NCBI RefSeq assembly: GCF_008974285.1
Contig: NZ_BKZV01000002.1
Coordinates: 124,001-188,000, forward strand
From: Thermogemmatispora aurantia
GTDB taxonomy: Bacteria > Chloroflexota > Ktedonobacteria > Ktedonobacterales > Ktedonobacteraceae
Direction of reading: 5' to 3'
DNA length: 64,000 nucleotides
In this document: positions 25,454 through 33,926 of the stretch, piece after piece
How positions within the stretch are numbered: position 1 is the first letter of the stretch
Layout: every line of letters starts with the position of its first letter
Notes under the pieces: generated by a model
What the model saw: the letters and a program-made list of their open reading frames with translations, nothing else
Told to the model about the DNA's origin: nothing
Databases searched by the model: none
Program-made: the position numbers and the translations under genes

Positions 25454-27175
25454 TCACTTGCTCGTCTGCCGCAACGGCTCGGACGGGAACGAAGGTGAGG
25501 ACGAAGCAGCCGGGGGAATGACCGGCAGGACCAGGGCCGAAGGATGAGCATGATCGTGGTAGATGCGCTGCTCGGCCACCGCCATCTCGCTGGTCAGGCC
25601 CAGCGCCGCCCCAGTATTCAGATTGCGGTCGTACTTGGGGAAGGCGCTAGAGCTGAGCTGCAGGCCGATACGATGACCAGCCTTGAAGAGCTGAGCCGTA
25701 TTCCAGCAATCGATCTCGTATCGATAGATGCGGCCCGGCTCGATCAGCCTCGGGCGATCCATCCCTTCGCGAAAGCGGGCGCGAACCATGCCATCACAGA
25801 GGCGCTGACGAAAGCCGTTTGGCCAGACGTCGAGGAGCATGGCCACGAAGTCGGTATCGGGCGCTGACGAGGAGGCGTACAGCTCAAGGCGCACGGGACC
25901 GGTCACCTCCAGGTCTTCTTTGAGCGGCTCGCTGACGTAGACGAGAACGTCATCGCGGCGCTGGATGGCGGCATAATCGTCGGGGCCGCCGATCTGCGTA
26001 GAGGTCGGCTCAGTGATGAAGGGCATGGGCCGAGCAGGATCGTAGCGGTAGCTGTCATACGGCTCATCAGCCGCGGGAGGCTCTGGAGAGAGGTGCCCGT
26101 CGCCAAAACGGCTGTTAGCAGCTCCACCGCTGTGCAGGTAGAAGCGCGTCCAACGCGTACGGGCTAGGGGCCACTCCTGCTCATCGCGCCAGTAGTTGGC
26201 TCCCATGATGAAAAGGCGCACCGGTGCCGGTGGCGGCTCCTGACGTCGTCCCTTGAGGAAGCGATCGAACCAGCGTCGTTCCTCGGCCTCGAGATCAATC
26301 AAGGCCTGGGGACCAAAGTCGACCTCTCCTAGCTTGCGGCTCGTATTCACCTGGTGCCCCCAGGGACCCATGAGCAGGCGCTGATTGGCTCGGGCTTCGG
26401 GCGTGGCGGCGCGCGTGGTCATGCCTATGTAATTAAGAGGGGTACCAATTTGCTCGTCATCGTACCAGCCGGAGATATGCAGGACTGGCACGGCCAGCTC
26501 TTCAAAGCGGCGCTGGTAGCAGAGAGGTAGCCAGTAGTCATCAAGCGCGGCGTGAGCGATCTGCTCGCGCCAGTGGGGATTGAAGCGTCCAGCGCGCTCA
26601 TCCATCGTGAGCAGGGGCAGATGCCAGTAGACCTGCTCCCAGTCGACCAGATCCATTGGCTGAGTGACGCGTCCGCTGACGTAGTGTTCCCAGCAGAGAT
26701 GCATGGGACTGGGGAGGCCCGTCGGTATTTCAACGAAAGGATCGGAGGGCGCGACCAGCACGACCATCGCCTTGAGATGGGGTGGCTGCTCCAGAGCCGC
26801 GAGCCACTGAATGCGGCCCGCGTAAGAGGCGCCCAGGGTGCCTACATTGCCATCGCACCAGTCCTGGGCAGCACACCACTCGATGGCATCGTAGCCGTCA
26901 GGCCCCTCATGGCGATAGGGAACGAACTCACCGTCAGAGTCGCCACGTCCTCGCACATCCATCGCCACGAACGCATAGCCATAGCGCACAAAGGCCAAAG
27001 CTCGCTGAGCTATCTGGGCCTGGGCTTTCAAGTAGGGTGTGCGCAGGAGGATGGCCGGCCACGGTCCCTTTCCCTGCATTGGCAGATAGACATCGGCGGA
27101 GAGCGTGATACCATCGCGCAACGGGACGCGACGATTGAAGAGCACGCGCGCCTGATTCGACACCGAGAGAGGCAT
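25454..27175 (-). CDS. CocE/NonD-family serine hydrolase (X-Pro dipeptidyl-peptidase S15 type)
   Basis: A 573-residue alpha/beta-hydrolase. The N-terminal core begins VPLRDGITLSADVYLP and has FVAMDVRGRGDSDGE and the nucleophile elbow GASYAG. Asp and His of the triad are expected later (the His near GPWGHQVN). A C-terminal jelly-roll domain of about 230 residues (DLEVTGPVRLELYASS, GHRIGLQLSSS) is typical of CocE and glutaryl-7-ACA acylases. The ATG at 27175 has AAAGGACACGCAGC upstream. No signal peptide is seen, so it should be cytosolic. The substrate is probably an ester or amide but cannot be named. Confidence 0.9.
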   Translation of the reverse strand: MPLSVSNQARVLFNRRVPLRDGITLSADVYLPMQGKGPWPAILLRTPYLKAQAQIAQRALAFVRYGYAFVAMDVRGRGDSDGEFVPYRHEGPDGYDAIEWCAAQDWCDGNVGTLGASYAGRIQWLAALEQPPHLKAMVVLVAPSDPFVEIPTGLPSPMHLCWEHYVSGRVTQPMDLVDWEQVYWHLPLLTMDERAGRFNPHWREQIAHAALDDYWLPLCYQRRFEELAVPVLHISGWYDDEQIGTPLNYIGMTTRAATPEARANQRLLMGPWGHQVNTSRKLGEVDFGPQALIDLEAEERRWFDRFLKGRRQEPPPAPVRLFIMGANYWRDEQEWPLARTRWTRFYLHSGGAANSRFGDGHLSPEPPAADEPYDSYRYDPARPMPFITEPTSTQIGGPDDYAAIQRRDDVLVYVSEPLKEDLEVTGPVRLELYASSSAPDTDFVAMLLDVWPNGFRQRLCDGMVRARFREGMDRPRLIEPGRIYRYEIDCWNTAQLFKAGHRIGLQLSSSAFPKYDRNLNTGAALGLTSEMAVAEQRIYHDHAHPSALVLPVIPPAASSSPSFPSEPLRQTSK

Positions 27176-27314
27176 CGCTGCGTGTCCTTTCTGGCCTGCT
27201 GTACTGTGGTCTGATATAGCTGCTGGCGCTCCGCTGCGGCAGACTCGCCCCCGGAGCGCCAGTGAGAGAAGAGAAGAGAAGAACAGAAACCGTGCTATTG
27301 TTAGTCCCCAGCGA

Positions 27315-28022
27315 TCAGGCGGGGAAGCTCGCCTTCTGTTGGGCATGGAAGGGCGCTAGAGATTCATTGGCGGTCACGCTTCCTTCCAGGCGCGCGACCA
27401 ACTCAGCGAAGTGGCTCCCGGCGAGAGCTAGCACCATCTGCGACGGCTCCATGCCCACATAGGTACGCGCGCCCACGCAGCCGAAGCTGAGCGAGGGCTG
27501 GCCCGTACGCAGCGTACGGGGAATGATACCACAGGTCGGACGCCCAAAGGCGAGTTGGCCCCCTTCCAGCCAGTTGACCGCTCCCTGTGCCTCGGCGACT
27601 AGCATCGCCTGCTGGGCATTCAAGAGCGCCAGCACGATATCCGGCTCCAGCGGGAAGCGATCGAGACGTCCATAGACAATGGCCGTGTGCTTCTTCTCCA
27701 CGACCGGCAGGCCGCGCAGCTCTTCGGGCGAGAAGTAGCCGACGTTCGCCATTGTCTGCACGAGAGAGCGCCCCCGCTCGCCCAGAGCCTGGGGGGAGAG
27801 AAAGCCCATAGTGATCATGCCGATGGGACACTGCTGATGATCACTGGCAGTCGCATAAAAGACGCCCTGCTCGGCCAGGCGCCAGAAAGTACAAGCCGAA
27901 GGAACACCTGTCGTCGTCCGCTCAACTCCCAGCGGGATCTCATCGACAAAGGCCAGTCCCACCGGGGGCCGGACCAGCCCCAACAAGGACGAAAAACGCT
28001 CTACCACATTGCGATCAATCAC
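27315..28022 (-). CDS. DUF169-family protein
   Basis: A 235-residue protein starting at a GTG with AGGAAGGACGG upstream. It shows the DUF169 pattern: RPPVGLAFVDEIP, a central CTFWRLAEQGVFYATASDHQQCPIG with conserved cysteines, and GRPTCGIIPRTL near the end. DUF169 proteins occur in archaea and anaerobic or thermophilic bacteria. Their function is not established, but the repeated Cys positions suggest metal or cofactor binding. The CocE hydrolase gene begins 139 bp downstream on the same strand. Confidence 0.72.
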   Translation of the reverse strand: MIDRNVVERFSSLLGLVRPPVGLAFVDEIPLGVERTTTGVPSACTFWRLAEQGVFYATASDHQQCPIGMITMGFLSPQALGERGRSLVQTMANVGYFSPEELRGLPVVEKKHTAIVYGRLDRFPLEPDIVLALLNAQQAMLVAEAQGAVNWLEGGQLAFGRPTCGIIPRTLRTGQPSLSFGCVGARTYVGMEPSQMVLALAGSHFAELVARLEGSVTANESLAPFHAQQKASFPA

Positions 28023-28134
28023 ACAAAACCGTCCTTCCTAGCAACAGGCAAGCAAGGCCAGAAACAGAAACGCCTGAGCTGCTCTGCTCATGCTCAGTGA
28101 CCGGCGAACAGCTAGCCCCACCCAGGTCTTTCCC

Positions 28135-28998
28135 TCAAAGCGTTCGACGGGCACGGGCCGAGAGACCTTTGAGCCAATTGCGCTGGCCCGCCGTCGGCGC
28201 AAAGTCCGGATAGCGCAGGCGCTGAGCCATGTTGTAGAGAAACTGACGCTCGTTGTCTTTGAGCACGATGCGTCCGCTCTCCAAAAGCGTCAGCAGCTCC
28301 TGCACCTGATCGCGCATGAGGGCCAGCTCCGAGGCCGAGGATCGCGCCTCGTCGTCCGCTGCTCGCCGTCCGCTCCTGCTCTGAGCGGCTTCGCTCCTGG
28401 CACCGGCCCCTGAACGGGCCTCCGGCTGCTGCGAGCGCAGCCACTGCTCATAGGCGGCACGATCATCCTGCCAGGCACCCAGGCCAGCCAGCTCATCGGC
28501 ACGCTCATTAAGAGCCTGCCCGGCATGGCCGCGTACCCAGCCAAAGGACAAAGGCGCCGTACGATGATTGACCAGCCAATGGAACAATTGCCAGAGGTCG
28601 GGATTCATTCGCGCCTTGTAGTCACCGGTCGCCACCTTGATAGTGTACTGACTGTCGCTCCAGATTTTGAGCGGGCGATCCGGCGGGGCCAGGCTCAGGG
28701 CCGCCAGCAAGGCCGCAATCTCAGCCCGATTGTTGGTCGTTGTGGCCGCGGGCGGAATATGCCCGTGGGCCTCGATGCGTTCAGCAGGGATCTCGCTCAG
28801 CGGCACATCAAGCCGCTCGACCGGCACCAGGATAGCACTCCAACCGGCGGGACCACCCGGGTTCTTGATGCAGGCTCCATCGGTATAAGCGACGACCGCC
28901 GGTTTTCGCCTGAGAGTCGAGCGGACTGCCTCAGCCGAAAAGCCAGCTAGTGCCTCTTTGACCGAACGCCACTCCAGCGATTCTGTCTCCTGACTCAC
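28135..28998 (-). CDS. rnhA: Ribonuclease HI with C-terminal extension
   Basis: A 287-residue protein. The RNase H core (about 35-190) has the carboxylates in YTDGACIKNPGG, NNRAEIAALL, SDSQYTI and NERADELAG, plus the catalytic-loop His in VRGHAGQ. Family members are normally about 150-165 residues. Here about 100 more follow: an Ala/Ser/Arg-rich linker and a helical tail containing ALMRDQVQELLTLLESG and NERQFLYNMAQRL. The protein degrades RNA in RNA:DNA hybrids, for primer and R-loop removal. The tail may bind a replication protein or nucleic acid (inference). Confidence 0.92.
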   Translation of the reverse strand: MSQETESLEWRSVKEALAGFSAEAVRSTLRRKPAVVAYTDGACIKNPGGPAGWSAILVPVERLDVPLSEIPAERIEAHGHIPPAATTTNNRAEIAALLAALSLAPPDRPLKIWSDSQYTIKVATGDYKARMNPDLWQLFHWLVNHRTAPLSFGWVRGHAGQALNERADELAGLGAWQDDRAAYEQWLRSQQPEARSGAGARSEAAQSRSGRRAADDEARSSASELALMRDQVQELLTLLESGRIVLKDNERQFLYNMAQRLRYPDFAPTAGQRNWLKGLSARARRTL

Positions 28999-29310
28999 TC
29001 ACTGCACCATTCAACCTGATAATCAATCAAGGCCGCGCCCACTCCACTCGTCTCACTCTCAGGTCAGTCGCTCACCATCCAGGCCGGGCTGAAATCCAAC
29101 CCTACGAGCTTAGAGAGAGGAAGGGATAACGGCTGCCACTAGACGATGGCTCACAATATGGCCCCATGATACGGCCCCGGATGGTCCGTCGTCAAGCAGA
29201 CAGTCGCCGTAGAGAGCAAGCGGGCAGATCGGCTGGCACGCATCACGACCGGACCAGGCAGGACAGTCAGGCGGTCTGCGATTCGGCGATTCTTTCTCTC
29301 TGCGCTGCGC
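28999..29310. other. Intergenic stretch with no recognised feature
   Basis: About 310 bp between the RNase HI start and the end of a membrane-protein gene. I see no credible gene or hairpin here; it probably contains the rnhA promoter. Confidence 0.4.
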
Positions 29311-29901
29311 TCAGCGATGAAGGGCCGCCAGGGCTTCCAGGAGGCCCAGTAGCAGCGCGGCGCCCAGCAAGGGCCAGGAGGGCGGTATGCTGGCCCGACG
29401 CTGTCTCAGTCCTGGCGCCAGTTCCCGCGGCGGATGAAACCAGCGGCGCGTCACTGGCCGCTGCAAGCCCCAGGCAATTAAGGGCGACAGTCCTCCCAGT
29501 GTTAACAGGGTCACCAGGGGCCAGTAGTTTCCTACGCGTGCGTCGAGCCAGAGCGTATAGATACTGGCCAGGCCCGCCAGGGCGAGCAGCGTATTGAGCG
29601 CCACCTGCACGGAGCGCGCCCAGGGAAGGCCACGGCGTATCCCCTCTCCGCACAGCACCAGCAGCAAGGCAAAAGGGAGAGCGGCGAGCAGGGAGAGCAG
29701 CGCATTGAGGGCAGGCGAGAGCCAGGGCAAGCGCAGCGAAGGAGGAAGCCCTAGCCAGCGCCCCAATAGCGGCATCGCCAGCAGTTGTACCAGCAGGCTC
29801 CAGTCGAAGAGCAGCGCCAGCGTTACCACGCGCGGAGGTCGCAGCCGCTCCTCTGGTCGACGGGAAATGGATTGCTGTGGGCCAGGAGATATCTCCTGCA
29901 C
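29311..29901 (-). CDS. Multi-span membrane protein, unknown function
   Basis: A 196-residue protein with about five hydrophobic segments: DWSLLVQLLAMPLLGRWLG (about 33-52), ALNALLSLLAALPFALLLVL (about 65-85), LLALAGLASIYTLWL, LVTLLTLGGLSPLIAWGL, and a C-terminal LLGAALLLGLLEALAAL. Charged residues at the N-terminus suggest it is cytosolic. No family is recognised. The coding call rests on an open frame with strongly patterned hydrophobicity and a position upstream of nothing else on this strand. The start is presumed. Confidence 0.55.
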   Translation of the reverse strand: MQEISPGPQQSISRRPEERLRPPRVVTLALLFDWSLLVQLLAMPLLGRWLGLPPSLRLPWLSPALNALLSLLAALPFALLLVLCGEGIRRGLPWARSVQVALNTLLALAGLASIYTLWLDARVGNYWPLVTLLTLGGLSPLIAWGLQRPVTRRWFHPPRELAPGLRQRRASIPPSWPLLGAALLLGLLEALAALHR

Positions 29902-30029
29902 CAGGTTTCCTCCTTCGCCCCAGATCTATGCACTACTCGTTGATCTTATGCTATGCTCCAGCCCGGCGCAGTCCAGGCATGCTCGTCTTGCTCCAGGCAA
30001 GATGAGCATGCCGAAGCGGGCGGAGAGAG

Positions 30030-31892
30030 CTAGCGGTGAATCAGCGCCTTGACTGCCTGGGCAATATGGTGGGCATCGATGCCGGCCTCCTCCAGCTGCT
30101 CCATAGGCTTGGCGGAGCCGGGCATCTCCTGGACAGCCAGCTTGACCACACGCGGCAGCGGTCCAGCGCGCTGCGTAAAGGCCTCCAGCACGGCCTCGCC
30201 CAGACCACCTTCCGGCCAGTGATCCTCGACTGTCACAATGCACTGCTTCGTCTCATCGGCAGCCTGGAAAAGCGTCTCCTCATCGATCGGCTTGATCGAA
30301 TAGGCATCGATTACTCGCACCAGGATGCCCTCGGATTTCAGGTACTCATAGGCTTTGAGGGCCTCGTGAACCGTGATGCCAGCCGCCACGATCGTCGCCT
30401 GGTCGTTCTCCGAGCGGCGCAGCACCTTGCTACCGCCGATGGGGAACTCGTCATCGGGGCTGTAGATCACGGGCGTCTTCTCGCGTGTTGTGCGCAGATA
30501 GACGATCCCGCCATGCTCCGCCATCTGAGCCACCAGCTTCGCTGTTTGATTGGCATCGCAGGGATAGAGTACCGTGCTGCCGAAGACGGCCCGCATCATG
30601 GCCAGGTCCTCCAGGCCCATCTGAGATGGTCCATCCTCGCCGATCGAGACCCCAGCATGTGAGCCACACAGGCGGATATTGGCACGCGAGATAGCTCCCA
30701 TGCGGATAAAGTCGTAGGCGCGTGTCAGAAAGGCGGCGAAGGTCGACGCGAAGGGGATGCGCTGGCGAACACTCATGGCGATGGCCGCCGCGACCATCTG
30801 CTGCTCCGCAATGTACTGCTCAAAGTAGCGCTCGGGGTAAGCCTTGGCGAATTCCTCAGCGTAGGTCGAGTTGCTGACTTCACCATCGAGGGCTACCACC
30901 TCGGGGTAGGCAGCGCCCAAAGCCTTGAGAGCATCGCCATAGGCCTTGCGCGTGGGTACTTCCTGGCCACTGGCGTAGCGCGGCAACTCTAGAGGCTTGC
31001 GCTCCGCGGCAGCCGGCTGCAGATTCTCAGGCTTCTGCACGGTAAAGATCTGGCTGCGCACGTGGGGCAGCTCGGCCAGAGCCTTCTCTTCCTGTTCCTT
31101 GCTGAGGGCCTTGCCATGCCAGCCTTCAGCGTTCTCCAGGAACGAAACCCCTTTGCCCTTCATAGTGCGGGCAATGATCAGCGTCGGCGCCCCTTCCGCC
31201 TTCATAGCCTGGGCATAGGCGCGATCGATCTCCTCGTAGTTATGCCCATCAATGACCAGAGCGCGCCAGCCGAAGGCTTCAGCTCGCTCAGCATAGGCCG
31301 CTGTATTCCAGCCCAGCATCGTTTCCCCGCGCTGGCCCAGGCGATTGCAGTCGAGGATACCAATCAGATTATCCAGCTTATAGTGAGCGGCGTGCTCGAT
31401 GGCCTCCCAGATAGAGCCTTCGGCCATCTCGCTATCTCCCAGCAGCACCCAGACGCGATACGGCAGCTTATCCAGATACTTGCCGGCCAGCGCAATTCCT
31501 ACACCGATCGGGAGACCCTGACCCAGGGAGCCAGTCGCCACTTCCACCCAGGGCAGCACTGGCGTCGGATGCCCCTCCAGCCGGCTACCACGCTTGCGCA
31601 GAGTCAGCAACTCCTCATCGGTAATGGCGCCCGCCGCCTTGTACATAGCGTAGAGCAACGGCGCCGCATGGCCCTTGGAGAAAATCAGGTGGTCGTTGTT
31701 CGGATGGTGTGGATTATCAAAGTCATAGCGCAGATAGCTGACCAGCAGGACTGCCATCAAATCGGCGGCAGAGAGCGAGGAGGTCGGATGCCCCGAACCC
31801 GCCGCGGTCGTACAGCGAATACTATCTACGCGCAACTGCTGAGCAAGGTTGGTCCATTGCTCAACCTGAGTCTGTGCCTGAGTTGTCGTCAT
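30030..31892 (-). CDS. tkt: Transketolase
   Basis: A 620-residue thiamine-diphosphate enzyme that transfers two-carbon ketol units in the pentose-phosphate and Calvin-type pathways. Visible motifs are RCTTAAGSGHPTSSLSAADL, SKGHAAPLLY, the ThDP/metal motif LLGDSEMAEGSIWEA (GDG-like), the catalytic region LRTTREKTPVIY and the C-terminal swivel domain after NDQATIVAAG. Length is near normal (usually 620-670). It starts MTTTQAQTQVEQWTNL. The nearest upstream gene is a zinc alcohol dehydrogenase about 300 bp away on the same strand. Confidence is high. Confidence 0.95.
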   Translation of the reverse strand: MTTTQAQTQVEQWTNLAQQLRVDSIRCTTAAGSGHPTSSLSAADLMAVLLVSYLRYDFDNPHHPNNDHLIFSKGHAAPLLYAMYKAAGAITDEELLTLRKRGSRLEGHPTPVLPWVEVATGSLGQGLPIGVGIALAGKYLDKLPYRVWVLLGDSEMAEGSIWEAIEHAAHYKLDNLIGILDCNRLGQRGETMLGWNTAAYAERAEAFGWRALVIDGHNYEEIDRAYAQAMKAEGAPTLIIARTMKGKGVSFLENAEGWHGKALSKEQEEKALAELPHVRSQIFTVQKPENLQPAAAERKPLELPRYASGQEVPTRKAYGDALKALGAAYPEVVALDGEVSNSTYAEEFAKAYPERYFEQYIAEQQMVAAAIAMSVRQRIPFASTFAAFLTRAYDFIRMGAISRANIRLCGSHAGVSIGEDGPSQMGLEDLAMMRAVFGSTVLYPCDANQTAKLVAQMAEHGGIVYLRTTREKTPVIYSPDDEFPIGGSKVLRRSENDQATIVAAGITVHEALKAYEYLKSEGILVRVIDAYSIKPIDEETLFQAADETKQCIVTVEDHWPEGGLGEAVLEAFTQRAGPLPRVVKLAVQEMPGSAKPMEQLEEAGIDAHHIAQAVKALIHR

Positions 31893-32195
31893 CAGCCAAT
31901 CCTCTTGCCTTCCTTATGGGTGTTTATCGTCCTCTTCTCGCTACTCGACAGATACGGTTCTATTGTAGGACAACTGCCCCCCTCGGGCAAGCTGATGTTC
32001 CTTCGTTCGCTCACACTGCCATGCCGCAGGAGACGCCCGGCTTTCGATCTCCCTGAGCTAAGCACTCGCCTGGGGCTGCGCCCTCTCCTGTGAAGAATTA
32101 TAGTGCTTCCTTGCACCAGATCGCTCCACTGAGATGGGAGTTGGCCTGCTCGCTCAAGCCAGGCCCGCGCCCTCCTTCCCTGCCTGGTTTTCTGA
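31893..32195. other. Intergenic stretch upstream of transketolase
   Basis: About 300 bp. I see no gene and no strong hairpin. The transketolase promoter is presumably here but no convincing -35/-10 pair stood out. Confidence 0.35.
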
Positions 32196-33254
32196 TCAGG
32201 CCGTTGTTCTGGTTCGATCAGCATCAGGAGCGATGGCCATGATCACGACCTTGAGCGCCTCGCCTGGTTGGGCCACGAGACGGAAGGCCTGCGCCGCCTC
32301 ATGCAGGGGGAAACGATGAGTGATCACGCTTTCGGCACGGATTCGACCAGTGGCCAGTAAATCAAGAGCCTGCCGCGTCTCATAAGGCCCAGCAGAGTAA
32401 CTGGTACGCAGCGTGATCTCGCGGAAGAACAGTTCATTGGGCGTCACCGGTAGCTGCTCCTCCGGTGGAGGCGGAGCAAAGAGCAGCACCGTTCCGCCCG
32501 GTCCCACTAGCTCCAATCCCTGACGCATGGCCTGCACCTTCGACGGCGTCACGATGACCACATCGGGCTTGCGTCCGTCGTTGGCAGCAAGCACGCGCGG
32601 CAGCAGCGGCTCCCCTTCTGGATCAAAGGCCAGATCAGCCCCTGCCTCTAAGGCCCGCTCGCGCCGATAGGCAATTGGGTCGACAACCATTACACGGACA
32701 GCCCCCCGCAATCGCGCTAGCTGGGCAAGCATGATGCCGTTGCTGCCTGCCCCTAGAATAAGGACCCGATCACCGGCACGTATCATGGCACGCTCAATGC
32801 CGCGAATACAGCAGGCCAGCGGCTCAATCAAAGTAGCCGCCTCGAACGAGAGCGAGGCGGGCAACGGCAGAACGTCACGCTCAACGTTGGCAGCGGGGAC
32901 CCGAATGTATTCGGCTAGGCCGCCGGGATCGAGACGCGTCGCGCGGAAGGTCGGGCACTGCGAGAAGGCACCGCGCTGACAATAGTGGCAGACCATGCAT
33001 GGCACGTGATGATGCACAAAGACACGATCACCAACCTTGAACTGCTCCACACCCTCCCCTACCTCCTCGACTACGCCCACCGGCTCGTGACCAGGATAGA
33101 GCGGGGCCCGCGGGCGCATATACCACTCCATGACATCGCTGGCGCAGATGCCACAGGCCACAAGCCGCACCAACAGCTCGCCGGGGCCGATAGCCGGCTG
33201 CGGCAGCTCCACGACCCGCACGTCCTGATTGCTGTGATATTCAACGGCACGCAT
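32196..33254 (-). CDS. Zinc-dependent medium-chain alcohol dehydrogenase
   Basis: A 352-residue MDR-superfamily dehydrogenase. The catalytic-zinc ligands are Cys in VACGICASD and the GHEPVGVV motif. The structural-zinc loop has the C-x2-C pattern in HHVPCMVCHYCQRGAFSQCP. The nucleotide-binding GAGSNGIMLAQLARLRG motif indicates NAD(P). It resembles sorbitol/threonine/benzyl-alcohol dehydrogenases; the substrate is not determined. I chose MRAVEYH at 33254 as the family-like start. An ATG at 33281 would overlap the upstream cupin stop (ATGA) and would indicate translational coupling. Confidence 0.9.
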   Translation of the reverse strand: MRAVEYHSNQDVRVVELPQPAIGPGELLVRLVACGICASDVMEWYMRPRAPLYPGHEPVGVVEEVGEGVEQFKVGDRVFVHHHVPCMVCHYCQRGAFSQCPTFRATRLDPGGLAEYIRVPAANVERDVLPLPASLSFEAATLIEPLACCIRGIERAMIRAGDRVLILGAGSNGIMLAQLARLRGAVRVMVVDPIAYRRERALEAGADLAFDPEGEPLLPRVLAANDGRKPDVVIVTPSKVQAMRQGLELVGPGGTVLLFAPPPPEEQLPVTPNELFFREITLRTSYSAGPYETRQALDLLATGRIRAESVITHRFPLHEAAQAFRLVAQPGEALKVVIMAIAPDADRTRTTA

Positions 33255-33277
33255 CACGCTCGTTCGCCCCCGCCCGC

Positions 33278-33658
33278 TCATCTTTTGGCCGGGACGACAC
33301 ACAGGAAGCCGAAGGCTTCGTCGCCCAGAGCAAAGAATTGATGAACCTCGTTGCCCGGAATGTAGATGGCATCGCCCGCGCGCACCTCGTGCTCTTCATC
33401 ACCCAGGCGCAGGCGTGCCCGCCCATGCAGCACATAGACGCCATGATCATGGGCATGCTGGTCCAGCGAGGTATGCCCGCCCGGCTGCACAGCAAAATAG
33501 CGCAGATGGAAGTTCTGCGCTCCTTCATCGTTTCCGATCAGAATCTGGCGCGTCGCATCTTTGGCCCGGCTATTCTCTGGCCCATAGGCGCGTACCGGCA
33601 CGCCTTCCCAGCGTAGCTCTCCATGCTCCTGAGACTGGAGACGATGGATCACACCCAT
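33278..33658 (-). CDS. Cupin-domain protein
   Basis: A 126-residue single-domain cupin. It has the first motif G-x5-H-x-H-x3-E-like pattern in HTSLDQHAHDHGVYVLHGRARLRLG and the second motif in GDAIYIPGNEVHQFFALG, so it should bind a metal through the three histidines. It is immediately upstream of the zinc alcohol dehydrogenase, with the stop overlapping a possible ATG of that gene. The two are therefore probably one transcript. Cupins of this type are sugar-phosphate isomerases, dioxygenases or sensory proteins; I cannot choose among them. Confidence 0.83.
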   Translation of the reverse strand: MGVIHRLQSQEHGELRWEGVPVRAYGPENSRAKDATRQILIGNDEGAQNFHLRYFAVQPGGHTSLDQHAHDHGVYVLHGRARLRLGDEEHEVRAGDAIYIPGNEVHQFFALGDEAFGFLCVVPAKR

Positions 33659-33761
33659 GCAAATCTACTCCTCTTGCACAGCTTAACAGCTCATCACATG
33701 ACTAGTAGCTCGCGGCTCTCATAGCACGATTCGACCCCTACTAAGGGGAGCAAGCCATCAG

Positions 33762-33790
33762 TCAGTCTGGCCGTCTGACGGCCAGACTGA
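33762..33790 (-). terminator. 13-bp perfect hairpin after PTS enzyme I gene
   Basis: TCAGTCTGGCCGT (33762-33774), loop CTG, ACGGCCAGACTGA (33778-33790). It lies after the enzyme I stop on the minus strand. A smaller CCCCT/AGGGG repeat lies next to it at about 33735-33749. No T-run is present. Confidence 0.55.
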
Positions 33791-33926
33791 GGAAGAGAAC
33801 AGGCGGACTGCCTCGCCTGGCCCGGGCCTGCTTCATCGTCGGCGCCAGCGTGGCGGGCACGAGACTCCGCTTATCTGTCTGCCAGCCTATCGGCTCGCCT
33901 TGCTCTGGTGCTGCCGCCTGCCCGGC

